NCBI GenBank assembly: GCA_020725315.1
Contig: DYFG01000018.1
Span: 1 to 19,322, forward strand
From: Nitrosotalea sp.
Lineage (GTDB): Archaea > Halobacteriota > Syntropharchaeia > Alkanophagales > Methanospirareceae
Length of the DNA: 19,322 bases
Reading direction: 5' to 3'
The position numbers were made by a program, and so were the translations under genes. A model generated the notes under the pieces. That model made no database searches. It was given only the letters and a program-made list of their open reading frames with translations, and was not told where the DNA came from. Below, in pieces: positions 7,644-14,884 of this stretch. Every line of letters begins with the position of its first letter. Within the stretch, counting starts at the first letter, position 1.

Positions 7644-7970
7644 CTACAGAGGTTCGATAGTTATAAGGAGTGCATCGCCTTTTTTGAGATCCTCAGAGGC
7701 AATTAAGCCCTCCTTCCGGGCTGGGTAGGAGAGCAACCCCCTGATACATGTCTTCTCACCCTTCTTCTTTGTGATGTCAGCCGTCGTCTCTAATATACCA
7801 ATTTTAGATATATCAGCCTTTATTTTGGTTCTCCACCTTTTTACATCTCCAAATAACTCAAACTCCTTTCTTTGTTCTCTGTATGAGAAGATAGACTCGA
7901 TATTCACTTCTTCTCCCTCCTTTACATCCTTATTTACTACCAACTCAAGACTTTCCGGTTTCTCTTCCAT
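7644..7970 (-). CDS. Unknown 108-residue protein encoded with metVF
   Basis: I do not recognise the family. The protein is soluble, charged and probably beta-rich, with a single cysteine (in KTCIRGLLSY). Its two ends look alike: LVVNKDVKEGEEV near the N-terminus and LIASEDLKKGDALLI near the C-terminus both read as strand, short helix, K-x-G, strand. The latter is loosely reminiscent of SAF-type domains, but I would not assign one. It lies 26 bases upstream of the ferredoxin/MvhD fusion gene and 109 bases downstream of metF, all in one direction, so it may be an accessory part of the same electron-transfer complex. The ATG at 7970 has GGGGGTGA upstream but with a long spacer, so the start is not certain. 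Confidence 0.7.
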   Translation of the reverse strand: MEEKPESLELVVNKDVKEGEEVNIESIFSYREQRKEFELFGDVKRWRTKIKADISKIGILETTADITKKKGEKTCIRGLLSYPARKEGLIASEDLKKGDALLITIEPL

Positions 7971-8079
7971 CCTGGATTATTCACCCCCGTACTCTGCACG
8001 AATCAAATCTAAATGAAAAGAAAAGCGGGTATGAAGTTCCCTTATTTCTCGTTTATCTACTCTTTGGCTTGCTAGGCTT

Positions 8080-9015
8080 TTATTTCCCTATCACTCCTTC
8101 TATAATCGGTGCGATCGGGTCTGGATATCCAACAGCCATTATGTGGCAGCCTGCAGCCCCTTCCTTCCTTACCTCCTTGATGAAATCCACGAAATAATTG
8201 ACGTTGTATTCTTTTATCTTCTCCTTCCTCACCGCTTTGTCCGTTATCTCAGACATCTTCTTGAAATCATCCATGAATTCCTTTGGAACTATTACTCCGG
8301 GCACGAATTTACCGAAGAATTCAGCCTGCGCATAAGACCTCGGCGGGAATATCCCTATGAGTGTGGGTATTCCAACCTCTTTCACCGCTTTCAAGTATCT
8401 GACAGCCAGATTTACATCGAATACCGCCTGCGTCTGGATGAAGTCAGCGCCTACCTTTGCTTTCCTCTTCAACTTAAAGACCTCCATCTCCAGTGGCTCA
8501 GCCATTATTCCGCCCGCAGTACCCACATTTATCTCCGGTCTCGGCCCATGTATCTCGTTCCCGTCTAAATCCTTTCCTTCATATACCATACGATGAATCA
8601 AATCAATGAGATTTGCGGAATCGAGGTCGAAGACCGGCTTCGCCTTTGGCGTTGTCCCAACTCGTGTATGGTCGCCGGCGAGAGCGAGGATGTTCTTCAA
8701 GCCTAAAGCTCCAGCACCGAGTATATCGGAAACCAGAGCAAGCCTGTTCCTGTCTGTAACCCTCAACTGATAGACACACTCAAGTCCCGTATCCCTCTGT
8801 ATTAGATACGCAGCGACTAAACTGCTTATCGCTGAATCGCTCCTCGGATTGTCAGTAACATTAGCAGCAATTATTTTTCCTATTTCCTTAAGTGTAGTCG
8901 CCCATTCCTTTACCTCCGTGAGGTCAATACTCCTGTGGGGCTCTAACTCGCCGGTAAAAACAAACTCTTTCGCTTCTATCTTCTTCGCCAATTCAGAAAA
9001 AGCCTTCTTCTCCAT
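8080..9015 (-). CDS. metF: Methylenetetrahydrofolate reductase-like protein (MetF)
   Basis: MetF-family flavoproteins interconvert methylene- and methyl-tetrahydropterin. In ANME-1-type archaea MetF is thought to replace Mer, which would make it a methylene-tetrahydromethanopterin reductase. The 311-residue protein has the expected TIM-barrel motifs: FTGELEPHRS near the N-terminus, NVTDNPRSDSA, LALAGDHTR, the GADFIQTQAVFD strand and IGIFPPRS near the C-terminal third. I place the start at ATG 9015 because AGGAGGTG ends six bases upstream; an in-frame GTG at 9024 falls inside that ribosome site. The gene follows metV by 17 bases, so the two are surely co-transcribed. Like other MetFV-type reductases it is about 300 residues with no regulatory domain and probably receives electrons through MetV rather than NAD(P)H. 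Confidence 0.9.
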   Translation of the reverse strand: MEKKAFSELAKKIEAKEFVFTGELEPHRSIDLTEVKEWATTLKEIGKIIAANVTDNPRSDSAISSLVAAYLIQRDTGLECVYQLRVTDRNRLALVSDILGAGALGLKNILALAGDHTRVGTTPKAKPVFDLDSANLIDLIHRMVYEGKDLDGNEIHGPRPEINVGTAGGIMAEPLEMEVFKLKRKAKVGADFIQTQAVFDVNLAVRYLKAVKEVGIPTLIGIFPPRSYAQAEFFGKFVPGVIVPKEFMDDFKKMSEITDKAVRKEKIKEYNVNYFVDFIKEVRKEGAAGCHIMAVGYPDPIAPIIEGVIGK

Positions 9016-9032
9016 TTTTTTCACCTCCTATC

Positions 9033-9707
9033 CTATATCCTCCTCGGATTGGTCCATATACTGTAGTCTGTTGGCTCTCTGTATTTCTCGAAGAGGTCAA
9101 GTCTCTTCATGGCTTTCAACCTGTTAAAGATGAGATACCATCCGCAGTCCTGTTTTATCTCCTCAACGACTTCCCCTCTCCAGTTCCTTAGCTGGACTGG
9201 AATCTCACATTTCCCGTCTATACACCCTCCACAGGGTCCATTCATCATTCCTTTCGCACATCTCGTCCTCGGGCATATACCACCAGTCTCTCCAAGCAGG
9301 CAGTCACCACAAGCTCTGCAATTCTCATACATTATCCCTTCTCTCTTCTCTTCCCAACCCACGAACACCGTATTCTGTGCTGGGAAAGCTGGAATCTCCG
9401 GGAAGACCTCATTAAGCACCTGAACGCCTATTCCACATGCCATGGATAGTATTACCTCATGCCCATCGGGCTTAATCCACTCCTTCACACCCTCACTACA
9501 GCACTGCCTCACAACGGTAATAGCTTCGCACTTTATCTCTTTCCCTTTCACCCTCGCCGCCATCTCCATCAGCGATGCGTATGTTTCTGCTTCTCTTAGT
9601 CCCCTCGGTGGCTGCGTACAGCTATCGCATCCGACAACGAGCACGCTACCAAAGGGTTCGAGGAATCCATAAATCTCCTCTATCGGCTTCTCTTTCGTTA
9701 TTATCAT
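9033..9707 (-). CDS. metV: MetV, zinc/Fe-S partner of MetF (methylene-tetrahydrofolate reductase C-terminal family)
   Basis: MetV is the small partner of MetF in acetogens and some archaea and carries the cysteine-bound centres that deliver electrons to the MetF flavin. Visible cysteine motifs are GCDSC early, RQCC and ACGIG in the middle, and a dense cluster NCRACGDCLLGETGGICPRTRC followed by GPCGGC and GKCEI in the C-terminal half. I start it at ATG 9707 (224 residues, beginning MIITKEKPIEEI). A TATA box at 9728-9739 sits about 25 bases upstream, so the message probably begins at or next to this ATG. Longer in-frame starts (ATG 9728, TTG 9761) would lie upstream of the expected transcript start. 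It leads the metV-metF-unknown-fusion unit, divergent from the protease gene. Confidence 0.88.
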   Translation of the reverse strand: MIITKEKPIEEIYGFLEPFGSVLVVGCDSCTQPPRGLREAETYASLMEMAARVKGKEIKCEAITVVRQCCSEGVKEWIKPDGHEVILSMACGIGVQVLNEVFPEIPAFPAQNTVFVGWEEKREGIMYENCRACGDCLLGETGGICPRTRCAKGMMNGPCGGCIDGKCEIPVQLRNWRGEVVEEIKQDCGWYLIFNRLKAMKRLDLFEKYREPTDYSIWTNPRRI

Positions 9708-9727
9708 GTGTTTTGTTTTTGTTTTCA

Positions 9728-9739
9728 TTATAAATAAAC
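9728..9739 (-). promoter_or_regulatory. TATA box of the metV-metF unit
   Basis: On the minus strand TTTATTTATAAT, preceded by purine-rich CGAAAAG that could act as BRE, lies about 25 bases upstream of the metV ATG at 9707. This predicts a leaderless message and excludes the longer metV starts. Confidence 0.6.
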
Positions 9740-9840
9740 TTTTCGATTTTTTAGCACTCAAGGCGAGTCTTGATTACGAGTGTCAAAAACAAAGGAAAAC
9801 CTGAGTTTGTCTATATATCACAGAGTTCTAATTCTAAACT

Positions 9841-9850
9841 GTTTAAATAA
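9841..9850 (+). promoter_or_regulatory. Putative TATA box for the protease/radical SAM operon
   Basis: GTTTAAATAA lies about 40 bases upstream of the GTG start at 9887 in the divergent gap shared with metV. A start site near 9870 would give a leader holding AAGG. A five-codon frame (ATG 9873 to TGA 9888) overlaps the GTG start, so translation of the protease may be coupled to it or slightly inhibited by it. Confidence 0.4.
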
Positions 9851-9886
9851 AAGGAAACTCCAATAAGGTAAAATGAAGGTTGCGAG

Positions 9887-10351
9887 GTGAATACACTTAT
9901 TTTGGGTATAGGGAATCCGATCTTAGGAGATGATGGCGTAGGATTTCATGTAGCCAAGGAATTAGAGAGGCTGATAAAGGATGACACGATGGATATCGGA
10001 GATGCATCCACAGGTGGTTTGAATTTGCTCGACATCATCATGGGGTACGAGAAGGTAGTTATAATAGATGCGATAAAGACAGAGGGCGGAGAGCCAGGAG
10101 AAATATACCGGCTCAGACCAGAGGACTTCTCCAAGTCTGTGCATCTCGCAACGTCAATGCATGATCTGAACTTTCCAACGGTAATAGAAATAGGCAACAA
10201 GCTTATGCCAGAGGAGATGCCGCGTGAGATCGTGATATTTGCGATAGAAGTCGAGGAGATAGAGAAGTTCACCGAGGAAATGACGACAAAGGTAAAAGAA
10301 GCGGTTCCTAAAGTGGTGAATCTCGTTCTGGGAGAGATTGGTGAAAAATGA
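9887..10351 (+). CDS. [NiFe] hydrogenase maturation endopeptidase (HyaD/HycI family, peptidase M52)
   Basis: These proteases remove the C-terminal extension of a hydrogenase large subunit after nickel insertion. The 154-residue protein has the family N-terminus GIGNPILGDDGVG and the three conserved metal/recognition positions: D16 (of DD 15-16), D61 (VVIIDAI) and H92 (SMHDLN). The start is GTG at 9887, the only sensible codon before GIGNP. The last four bases overlap the ATG of the radical SAM gene (ATGA), indicating translational coupling. It lies next to metV and upstream of the tat genes. The exported hydrogenase has its own protease at 14885, so this one may serve MvhA, but that pairing is inference. 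Confidence 0.9.
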   Translation: MNTLILGIGNPILGDDGVGFHVAKELERLIKDDTMDIGDASTGGLNLLDIIMGYEKVVIIDAIKTEGGEPGEIYRLRPEDFSKSVHLATSMHDLNFPTVIEIGNKLMPEEMPREIVIFAIEVEEIEKFTEEMTTKVKEAVPKVVNLVLGEIGEK

Positions 10352-12096
10352 GCATAGTGCCCTCCAATCCAGATTTAATCTTACTCCATGCACCAACCGT
10401 GTATGATTTTCGGAAGTATCCCATAATGTTCGGTCCGATTGCTGATGGGGTTCCTTCAACTCCCCTATTCGAGATGTATCCGATCGGGTTTTTCTCTATC
10501 GTGGAATATCTGGAGAGGAACGGGATAGGGGTGAGGATCATCAATTTAGCGGTGAGGATGCTCAGTAACGATGGTTTTGATCCTGAAAAAATGATACGCA
10601 GGCTTAAACCAAAGGCTTTTGGAATTGACCTCCATTGGCTTGCTCATGCACAGGGGAGCCTCGAAGTAGCGAAGCTCTGCAAGAAATACCATCCCAGCAT
10701 ACCCGTCATCTTCGGTGGATTTTCCGCAACGTACTTCCATGAAGAGTTGATTCGCTATCCTGAGGTGGATTTTATCATAAGGGGGGATTCTGCCGAAGAG
10801 CCCCTGCTCCAGCTCATGAAAGCGATTATTCAGCATTCTTATTCCACCATCAGCACACTCCCAAACCTTGTATGGAGGGATAGCAGCGGTGAGGTGCATA
10901 TAAATCCCCTCACTCATGTTCCAACCGAATTGAACGAATTTTCTAATAATTACCTCCCTGTTTTCAAATCGGCTCTGAAATACCGTGATGTCGGAAGTCT
11001 GAGCCCATGGAAAGGCTGGTCTTCCCACGAGTGGTTGGACTACCCGATCACGCCGGTGATAACCTGTCGCGGCTGTATCCATAATTGCACATTCTGCGGA
11101 GGTTCCAGGAATGCACTTGCAGTATACTGCAATCGGAAGAAACCAGCTTTTCGTGACCCGCAATTAATTGCAGAGGATATTATAAAGATCACGAAATATA
11201 TGAAAGCACCCATATTCGTTATCGGTGACCTCCTCCAGCCAGGCGAAGAATACGCTTACACCGTCCTGGGAGTCTTGAAGAAGGCTGAATTCAAGAATCA
11301 TCTCGTGTTTGAGTTGTTCAATGTTGCACCGAAGGACTATTTTGAACTCATGGCGGAATCTGTTGAAAACTTCAATTTTGAACTCTCGCCAGATAGCCAT
11401 GACGAGCGGATAAGAGCGATAGAGGGGAAGCGGTATACGAATGAAGAGATTGAGAAGAATATAGGATGGGCGTTGGATTCGGGGTGCAACCGATTTGATT
11501 TGTTCTTCATGATTGGTCTCCCTTTCCAGACCCGCGAATCGGTCATGGAGACGGTGGATTGGTCTGGGTATCTGATGGAGAAATTTGGTACACGCGTTGT
11601 ACCATTTATTTTACCTTATTCTCCTTTTCTTGACCCCGGCTGCATCTTATACGAGCATCCCGAAAAGTTTGGCTACAAGATTCTCTTTAACACGTTTGAG
11701 GACCATCGAAAGGCACTGCTCTCGCCGAGCTGGAAATACGCGCTGAATTACGAGACCAAATGGATGACACGAGACGAGATTGTAGATTGCACATATCGAG
11801 CTGGGCTTGGACTGAACAAATTGAAGATGGAATACGGATTGATTGACTCTACCTCATTCAAAGGAACGGAAGAGCGGATAAAGCTCGCAATTCACCTTAC
11901 AACCGCAGTAGACGAGATAAGGGCGATAAATGACGAATCCGTCCAACGAGAACGATTAATGCAATTGAAACCGGAGTTCGATATGATGCTCAACTCGGTC
12001 ATCAACGAGAAGGTGCAGATGAGTTGGCCAGCTGAAAAGAGGAATTTAAGGATTTTTCACCTCCTCAAGGCAGCGATGGTTGAATATTTTAAATAA
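10348..12096 (+). CDS. Cobalamin-binding radical SAM protein, function unknown
   Basis: The 582-residue protein has an N-terminal cobalamin-binding-like domain (about 10-160; DLH at 94-96, FGGFSATYF at 122-130, IIRGDSAEEPL at 143-153) and a radical SAM core. The [4Fe-4S]/AdoMet motif is C243-x3-C247-x2-C250 (CIHNCTFCGGS), with an extra C240 just before it. The DxHxxG motif is imperfect (DLHWLA), so cobalamin may bind without the usual histidine geometry. The layout and length resemble the archaeal B12-binding/radical SAM group typified by Thermoplasma Ta0216, which has no known function; that match is from memory. It overlaps the upstream maturation protease by four bases, so a role in hydrogenase or cofactor maturation is plausible, as is an unrelated methylation. 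Confidence 0.85.
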   Translation: MSIVPSNPDLILLHAPTVYDFRKYPIMFGPIADGVPSTPLFEMYPIGFFSIVEYLERNGIGVRIINLAVRMLSNDGFDPEKMIRRLKPKAFGIDLHWLAHAQGSLEVAKLCKKYHPSIPVIFGGFSATYFHEELIRYPEVDFIIRGDSAEEPLLQLMKAIIQHSYSTISTLPNLVWRDSSGEVHINPLTHVPTELNEFSNNYLPVFKSALKYRDVGSLSPWKGWSSHEWLDYPITPVITCRGCIHNCTFCGGSRNALAVYCNRKKPAFRDPQLIAEDIIKITKYMKAPIFVIGDLLQPGEEYAYTVLGVLKKAEFKNHLVFELFNVAPKDYFELMAESVENFNFELSPDSHDERIRAIEGKRYTNEEIEKNIGWALDSGCNRFDLFFMIGLPFQTRESVMETVDWSGYLMEKFGTRVVPFILPYSPFLDPGCILYEHPEKFGYKILFNTFEDHRKALLSPSWKYALNYETKWMTRDEIVDCTYRAGLGLNKLKMEYGLIDSTSFKGTEERIKLAIHLTTAVDEIRAINDESVQRERLMQLKPEFDMMLNSVINEKVQMSWPAEKRNLRIFHLLKAAMVEYFK

Positions 12097-12115
12097 ATAG
12101 CAAACTTTCCTGGTT

Positions 12116-12148
12116 GATAGCCGAGACAACTCTTCTGGTTGCTCTATC
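12116..12148. terminator. Imperfect hairpin between convergent radical SAM and tatC genes
   Basis: GATAG(CCG)AG(A)CAAC at 12116-12130 pairs, with two small bulges, with GTTGCTCTATC at 12138-12148 across a 7-base loop. It lies 20 bases after one stop codon and 20 before the opposing one. It is likely a shared end-of-transcript structure. Confidence 0.4.
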
Positions 12149-12167
12149 ATTATCTATTATAAGCATA

Positions 12168-12938
12168 TTAGTGTTTATTATAAGCCCGTAGGGTCAATAA
12201 TTTTGATTTGGAAGTGGAAAGCCTCTTAGTGAGAACGCTCGAAATAAGGATACCAATCTCATAGAAGATTACCAGCGGGAACCCGACGATGAGCTGACTC
12301 ACCACATCGGGCGGTGTAAAGATCGCAGCGAGGACGAACATTGCCACGATGACGTACCGTCTATATTCCTTCAGCGTAGCTATCTGGACGAGTCCGGATC
12401 GAACAGCAAAGACGATAAAGATGGGAACTTCAAACGATATTCCCAATAGGAGCGTTATGTTGACGACGAAGGATGTAAATTCATATATGGTCCACGTGGC
12501 GGTAAGCCCTATTGCTGTTGGATCTTTGTAGAGAAAATCTAGAACAAGAGGGAGCATAAGGAAGTACGAATAACTTATCCCTAAAATAAACAAAAAAATG
12601 GCAGAACTCAGCAATATGATGAGATCTGATCTTTTCATTGGGTTCCGTATCCCAAATCGTATCTTCAACGTCTTGTACGCATAATGCACTATAAGAGGAA
12701 CCGCAAGTATTATGCCTATGGTCAGAGCTAACTTAACTTTAAGCATGAGCACCTCCACGGGTGAGATATAGATGAGCGTGGCACCTTCTGGAAGGAGGTC
12801 TTCTTTCATCTTGAGTAACACGGGGTCTAAAAGGCGAAAAGAGACCAGGAAACCGGAGAATAGAACGGCAAAGATGGGTATAAGTTTCTTCTTTAACGAC
12901 TCGGTTATATATCCTAATTCTTCACTAATACTCGCCAT
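12168..12938 (-). CDS. tatC: TatC-family translocase, divergent copy
   Basis: TatC is the membrane core of the twin-arginine translocase. This 256-residue protein has about six hydrophobic segments and the C-terminal TatC signature FTPPDVVSQ followed by PLVIFYEIGI. Two parts that normally contact the signal peptide are degenerate: the N-terminal HLxELRxRL is ELGYITESLKKKL, and the FxxPGLYxxER loop after helix 2 reads KTLKIRFGIRNPMKRSD with no conserved glutamate. I chose ATG 12938, nine bases after AGGAG; a GTG at 12944 is only three bases from the same site. The canonical tatC starts 20 bases away on the other strand, so the two genes share one divergent control region that must lie inside coding sequence. 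It likely acts with that partner. Confidence 0.88.
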   Translation of the reverse strand: MASISEELGYITESLKKKLIPIFAVLFSGFLVSFRLLDPVLLKMKEDLLPEGATLIYISPVEVLMLKVKLALTIGIILAVPLIVHYAYKTLKIRFGIRNPMKRSDLIILLSSAIFLFILGISYSYFLMLPLVLDFLYKDPTAIGLTATWTIYEFTSFVVNITLLLGISFEVPIFIVFAVRSGLVQIATLKEYRRYVIVAMFVLAAIFTPPDVVSQLIVGFPLVIFYEIGILISSVLTKRLSTSKSKLLTLRAYNKH

Positions 12939-12958
12939 CTTCACTTGCTCCTATTACT

Positions 12959-13774
12959 ATGAGTAAGATAAAGGCTAAAGCTGAAACTAAAGTTAATGAA
13001 AAAATGAGGAGAGATGATAAGAGAGATGACGATGCGTATCTAAGCGTAGAAGGGCCGGTAGGAGATGCGGAGCTTCCTGTAATGGAGCATCTTCTGGAAC
13101 TACGAAGCAGACTCATCGTTGTCTTAATTCCGTTCGGTATTGCGACACTGGTCGGTTTCTTCTTCTCAAGCAAGGCTCTTCGCTACTTATTATTCCATAA
13201 CCTCTTCCCTGAGGAAATGGCTCTGTTTGTGTATAGCCCTATGGAATGGATGGGTGTGCGACTTTTGTTCTCCTTCATATTCGCGCTCTCTGTTACGATA
13301 CCCTTGCTCATATATGAGATCTTCGCTTTCATACGACCCGGGTTATATCCCTCAGAGCGGGAGTTCTTCCTGATGGCCGTTATTCCTTCGCTCTTTTCTT
13401 ATGCTCTCGGTGCACTCTTCGTCTATCTCTTCGTCCTTCCACTGATCTTCAGGTATCTCATCGCTTATTCCGGCGATATTGCGCAGGTTGCGCTTTCTGC
13501 AAAGAGGATTATCTCTATCATCCTTTATACTGCGCTAGGATTCGGACTGATTTTTCAAATACCCTTCATAATGACCTTAGCGGTGAAGATGAAACTGGTC
13601 ACGTACTCATGGCTCAGGGATAAGAGACTGATAATATATGGATTGATACTGGGCATTGCTTTCCTTGTCATCGCCGACCCCACGGGTATCTCGATGATTA
13701 TGGCAGTAGCTTCAATAGCACTCTTCGAACTCGGGTTGCTCGTGACAAAATATATTGGGCATAAACGTAGATAG
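12959..13774 (+). CDS. tatC: TatC-family translocase, copy with canonical signal-binding motifs
   Basis: The 271-residue protein starts with about 35 very charged residues and then has MEHLLELRSRL (42-52), the classic TatC N-terminal motif. The SPME segment and the FIRPGLYPSERE loop (with the conserved glutamate) after helix 2 are both present. Six hydrophobic segments follow. The C-terminal TPPD..SQ signature is degenerate (ADPTGISMIMA), the reverse of the divergent TatC next door. No Shine-Dalgarno precedes ATG 12959, so the message may be leaderless. ATG 13082 has GGAG nine bases upstream and would begin exactly at MEHLLEL, but the residues before it (DAELPV) fit the family too. tatA follows 53 bases downstream. 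Confidence 0.92.
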   Translation: MSKIKAKAETKVNEKMRRDDKRDDDAYLSVEGPVGDAELPVMEHLLELRSRLIVVLIPFGIATLVGFFFSSKALRYLLFHNLFPEEMALFVYSPMEWMGVRLLFSFIFALSVTIPLLIYEIFAFIRPGLYPSEREFFLMAVIPSLFSYALGALFVYLFVLPLIFRYLIAYSGDIAQVALSAKRIISIILYTALGFGLIFQIPFIMTLAVKMKLVTYSWLRDKRLIIYGLILGIAFLVIADPTGISMIMAVASIALFELGLLVTKYIGHKRR

Positions 13775-13784
13775 GATACAAATA

Positions 13785-13794
13785 TTTATATATA
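13785..13794 (+). promoter_or_regulatory. TATA box of tatA
   Basis: TTTATATATA lies 34-43 bases upstream of the tatA ATG, just after the tatC stop. A start site about 25 bases downstream leaves a short leader with the GGAGG site, so tatA probably has its own strong promoter, fitting the higher TatA dose Tat systems need. Confidence 0.65.
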
Positions 13795-13827
13795 CCTCAG
13801 CCTAAGTTACAAGCAGGAGGCAGAGAG

Positions 13828-14169
13828 ATGATCGGAGGATTAGGTGGAGGCGAGTTGATAATAATTGGGATATTGGTAATAGTCTTGTTATTCGGTGCAG
13901 CGAAGGTGCCTCAGCTTGCGCGGTCTTTCGGGCAGGCGATGGGCGAGTTCAAAAAAGCGAAACGAGAGGCGGAGCTCGAGTTAAAAAAAATCGAAGAATC
14001 TGTGGTCGAGGAAGAAGCAGTACCGAAAACGAAGGCAAAACCGAAGGCAAAGACGGCAGATCTCAACATCAGGGAAGTGGCTGCGTACCTGGGTATAGAT
14101 ACCGAAGGGAAGACCGACGAGGAGTTAGAAGCGGAAGTTAAGGCAAAGGTGGAACCCTCTCCTAAGTAA
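13828..14169 (+). CDS. tatA: Twin-arginine translocase subunit TatA
   Basis: TatA oligomers form the transport path for folded Tat substrates. The 113-residue protein has a single N-terminal hydrophobic helix (LIIIGILVIVLLFG, about 10-23), the FG hinge, and an amphipathic basic helix (KVPQLARSFGQAMGEFKKAK). A K/A/P-rich linker follows, then a small charged C-terminal segment (DLNIREVAAYLGIDTEGKT) that looks like a short helical domain; its role is unknown. The ATG is preceded by GGAGG at good spacing. With the two tatC genes it makes a local Tat set, presumably used by the twin-arginine hydrogenase small subunit at 17092-18237. Confidence 0.93.
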   Translation: MIGGLGGGELIIIGILVIVLLFGAAKVPQLARSFGQAMGEFKKAKREAELELKKIEESVVEEEAVPKTKAKPKAKTADLNIREVAAYLGIDTEGKTDEELEAEVKAKVEPSPK

Positions 14170-14210
14170 GATTGAACATCTATCTGAACGGGAAAGGGAA
14201 GCCTAACAAC

Positions 14211-14221
14211 TTCTTTTTTTT
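14211..14221 (+). terminator. T-run terminator after tatA
   Basis: TTCTTTTTTTT begins about 40 bases after the tatA stop. Archaeal transcription typically ends at such T-tracts without needing a strong hairpin; only a weak GAAG/CTTC pairing precedes it. Confidence 0.5.
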
Positions 14222-14380
14222 ACTTCAATCGTAATTGTTTAGCTAACCACAAGATTACACATAACCAAGTTTCAGTACTTTATTGATTACTTTATAAGAT
14301 ATAGGGCAGCTATACAAATACAACTTTTCTATTAGTAAATGTTGCTGTTCTCGATACTAAGTGGTTTTTTAAAGTTTTAG
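14222..14380. other. AT-rich gap without a recognisable gene
   Basis: Between the tatA T-run and the transposase remnant I see no coding frame, ribosome site or clear repeat. It is the upstream part of the 715-base interval 14170-14884 that lacks an intact gene. Confidence 0.5.
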
Positions 14381-14772
14381 TCGAGAGTTTTATTAAAGAT
14401 TTTGTTCAGATGCAATCTTACAGCTGTCACTATACCTAAAGAGGTAATAAATTTAGATCCAGAAGGTGAATATTTCAGTGACAAGGAAACAGTAAAAACC
14501 CTTATAATCAAACTTCTTAATATCATAGAATCACAAATTCAATCATTGAAATAAACAGACTGAAGGGAGAGAAAGTAAAGTCAAACTCCTCACCAAACAC
14601 TCGAAAAGAAGGTAAAGATTTCTCAAGTCCAAGCACGGAGAAGAGGAAAAAAGGAGCAAAGATGAAAAGGAGCTCAGAATTAAAATGTAGTATTTATAAG
14701 TATGTAGCTGCTTGTCCTAGGGGGATAAAAGCCAAAAATATGGCAAAAAGTCTCACATATCGCTTGTTTTAA
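14381..14772 (+). pseudogene. Decayed IS66-like transposase fragment
   Basis: Two frames joined by a shift read like the N-terminus of IS66-type transposases common in methanogenic archaea. From 14435 one frame gives PKEVINLDPEGEYFSDKE and continues as a hydrophobic/charged helix to a stop at 14552. The next frame, from 14554, gives NRLKGEKVKSNSSPNTRKEG and a basic stretch, then runs into unrelated-looking residues and stops at 14770. The spacing suggests loss of a few coiled-coil residues together with the frameshift. No start codon, no catalytic part and no terminal inverted repeats were found. It marks an old insertion between the tat genes and the exported hydrogenase locus. The family call is by memory of such sequences. 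Confidence 0.5.
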
Positions 14773-14852
14773 GTATACAAATACTGCATAAGATTTGATA
14801 CTGAAGAGGATATGAGTTGCCAGAATCCAAAATCCGTGATAATAAGTGATAA

Positions 14853-14861
14853 TAATATATG
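14853..14861 (+). promoter_or_regulatory. Putative TATA box of the second maturation protease
   Basis: TAATATATG lies 24-32 bases upstream of the ATG at 14885, and no Shine-Dalgarno is present between them, so the message is probably leaderless. A short direct repeat, GTGATAATAA twice (14836 and 14847, one base between), precedes it. Confidence 0.45.
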
Positions 14862-14884
14862 TATGGCATCTATAATTATAAGAA

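Noticed and set aside
9708..9761. Longer metV start codons (ATG 9728, TTG 9761)
   Set aside because: They lie in or upstream of the TATA box, so would be outside the expected transcript; ATG 9707 gives the family-like start MIITKEKP.
9873..9890. Five-codon upstream frame before the protease GTG as a regulatory leader peptide
   Set aside because: It is too short to judge and has no attenuator-like structure; noted only with the promoter.
10546..11163. Long minus-strand open frame (205 codons) inside the radical SAM gene
   Set aside because: It lies opposite well-conserved radical SAM and cobalamin-domain codons, and its product resembles nothing.
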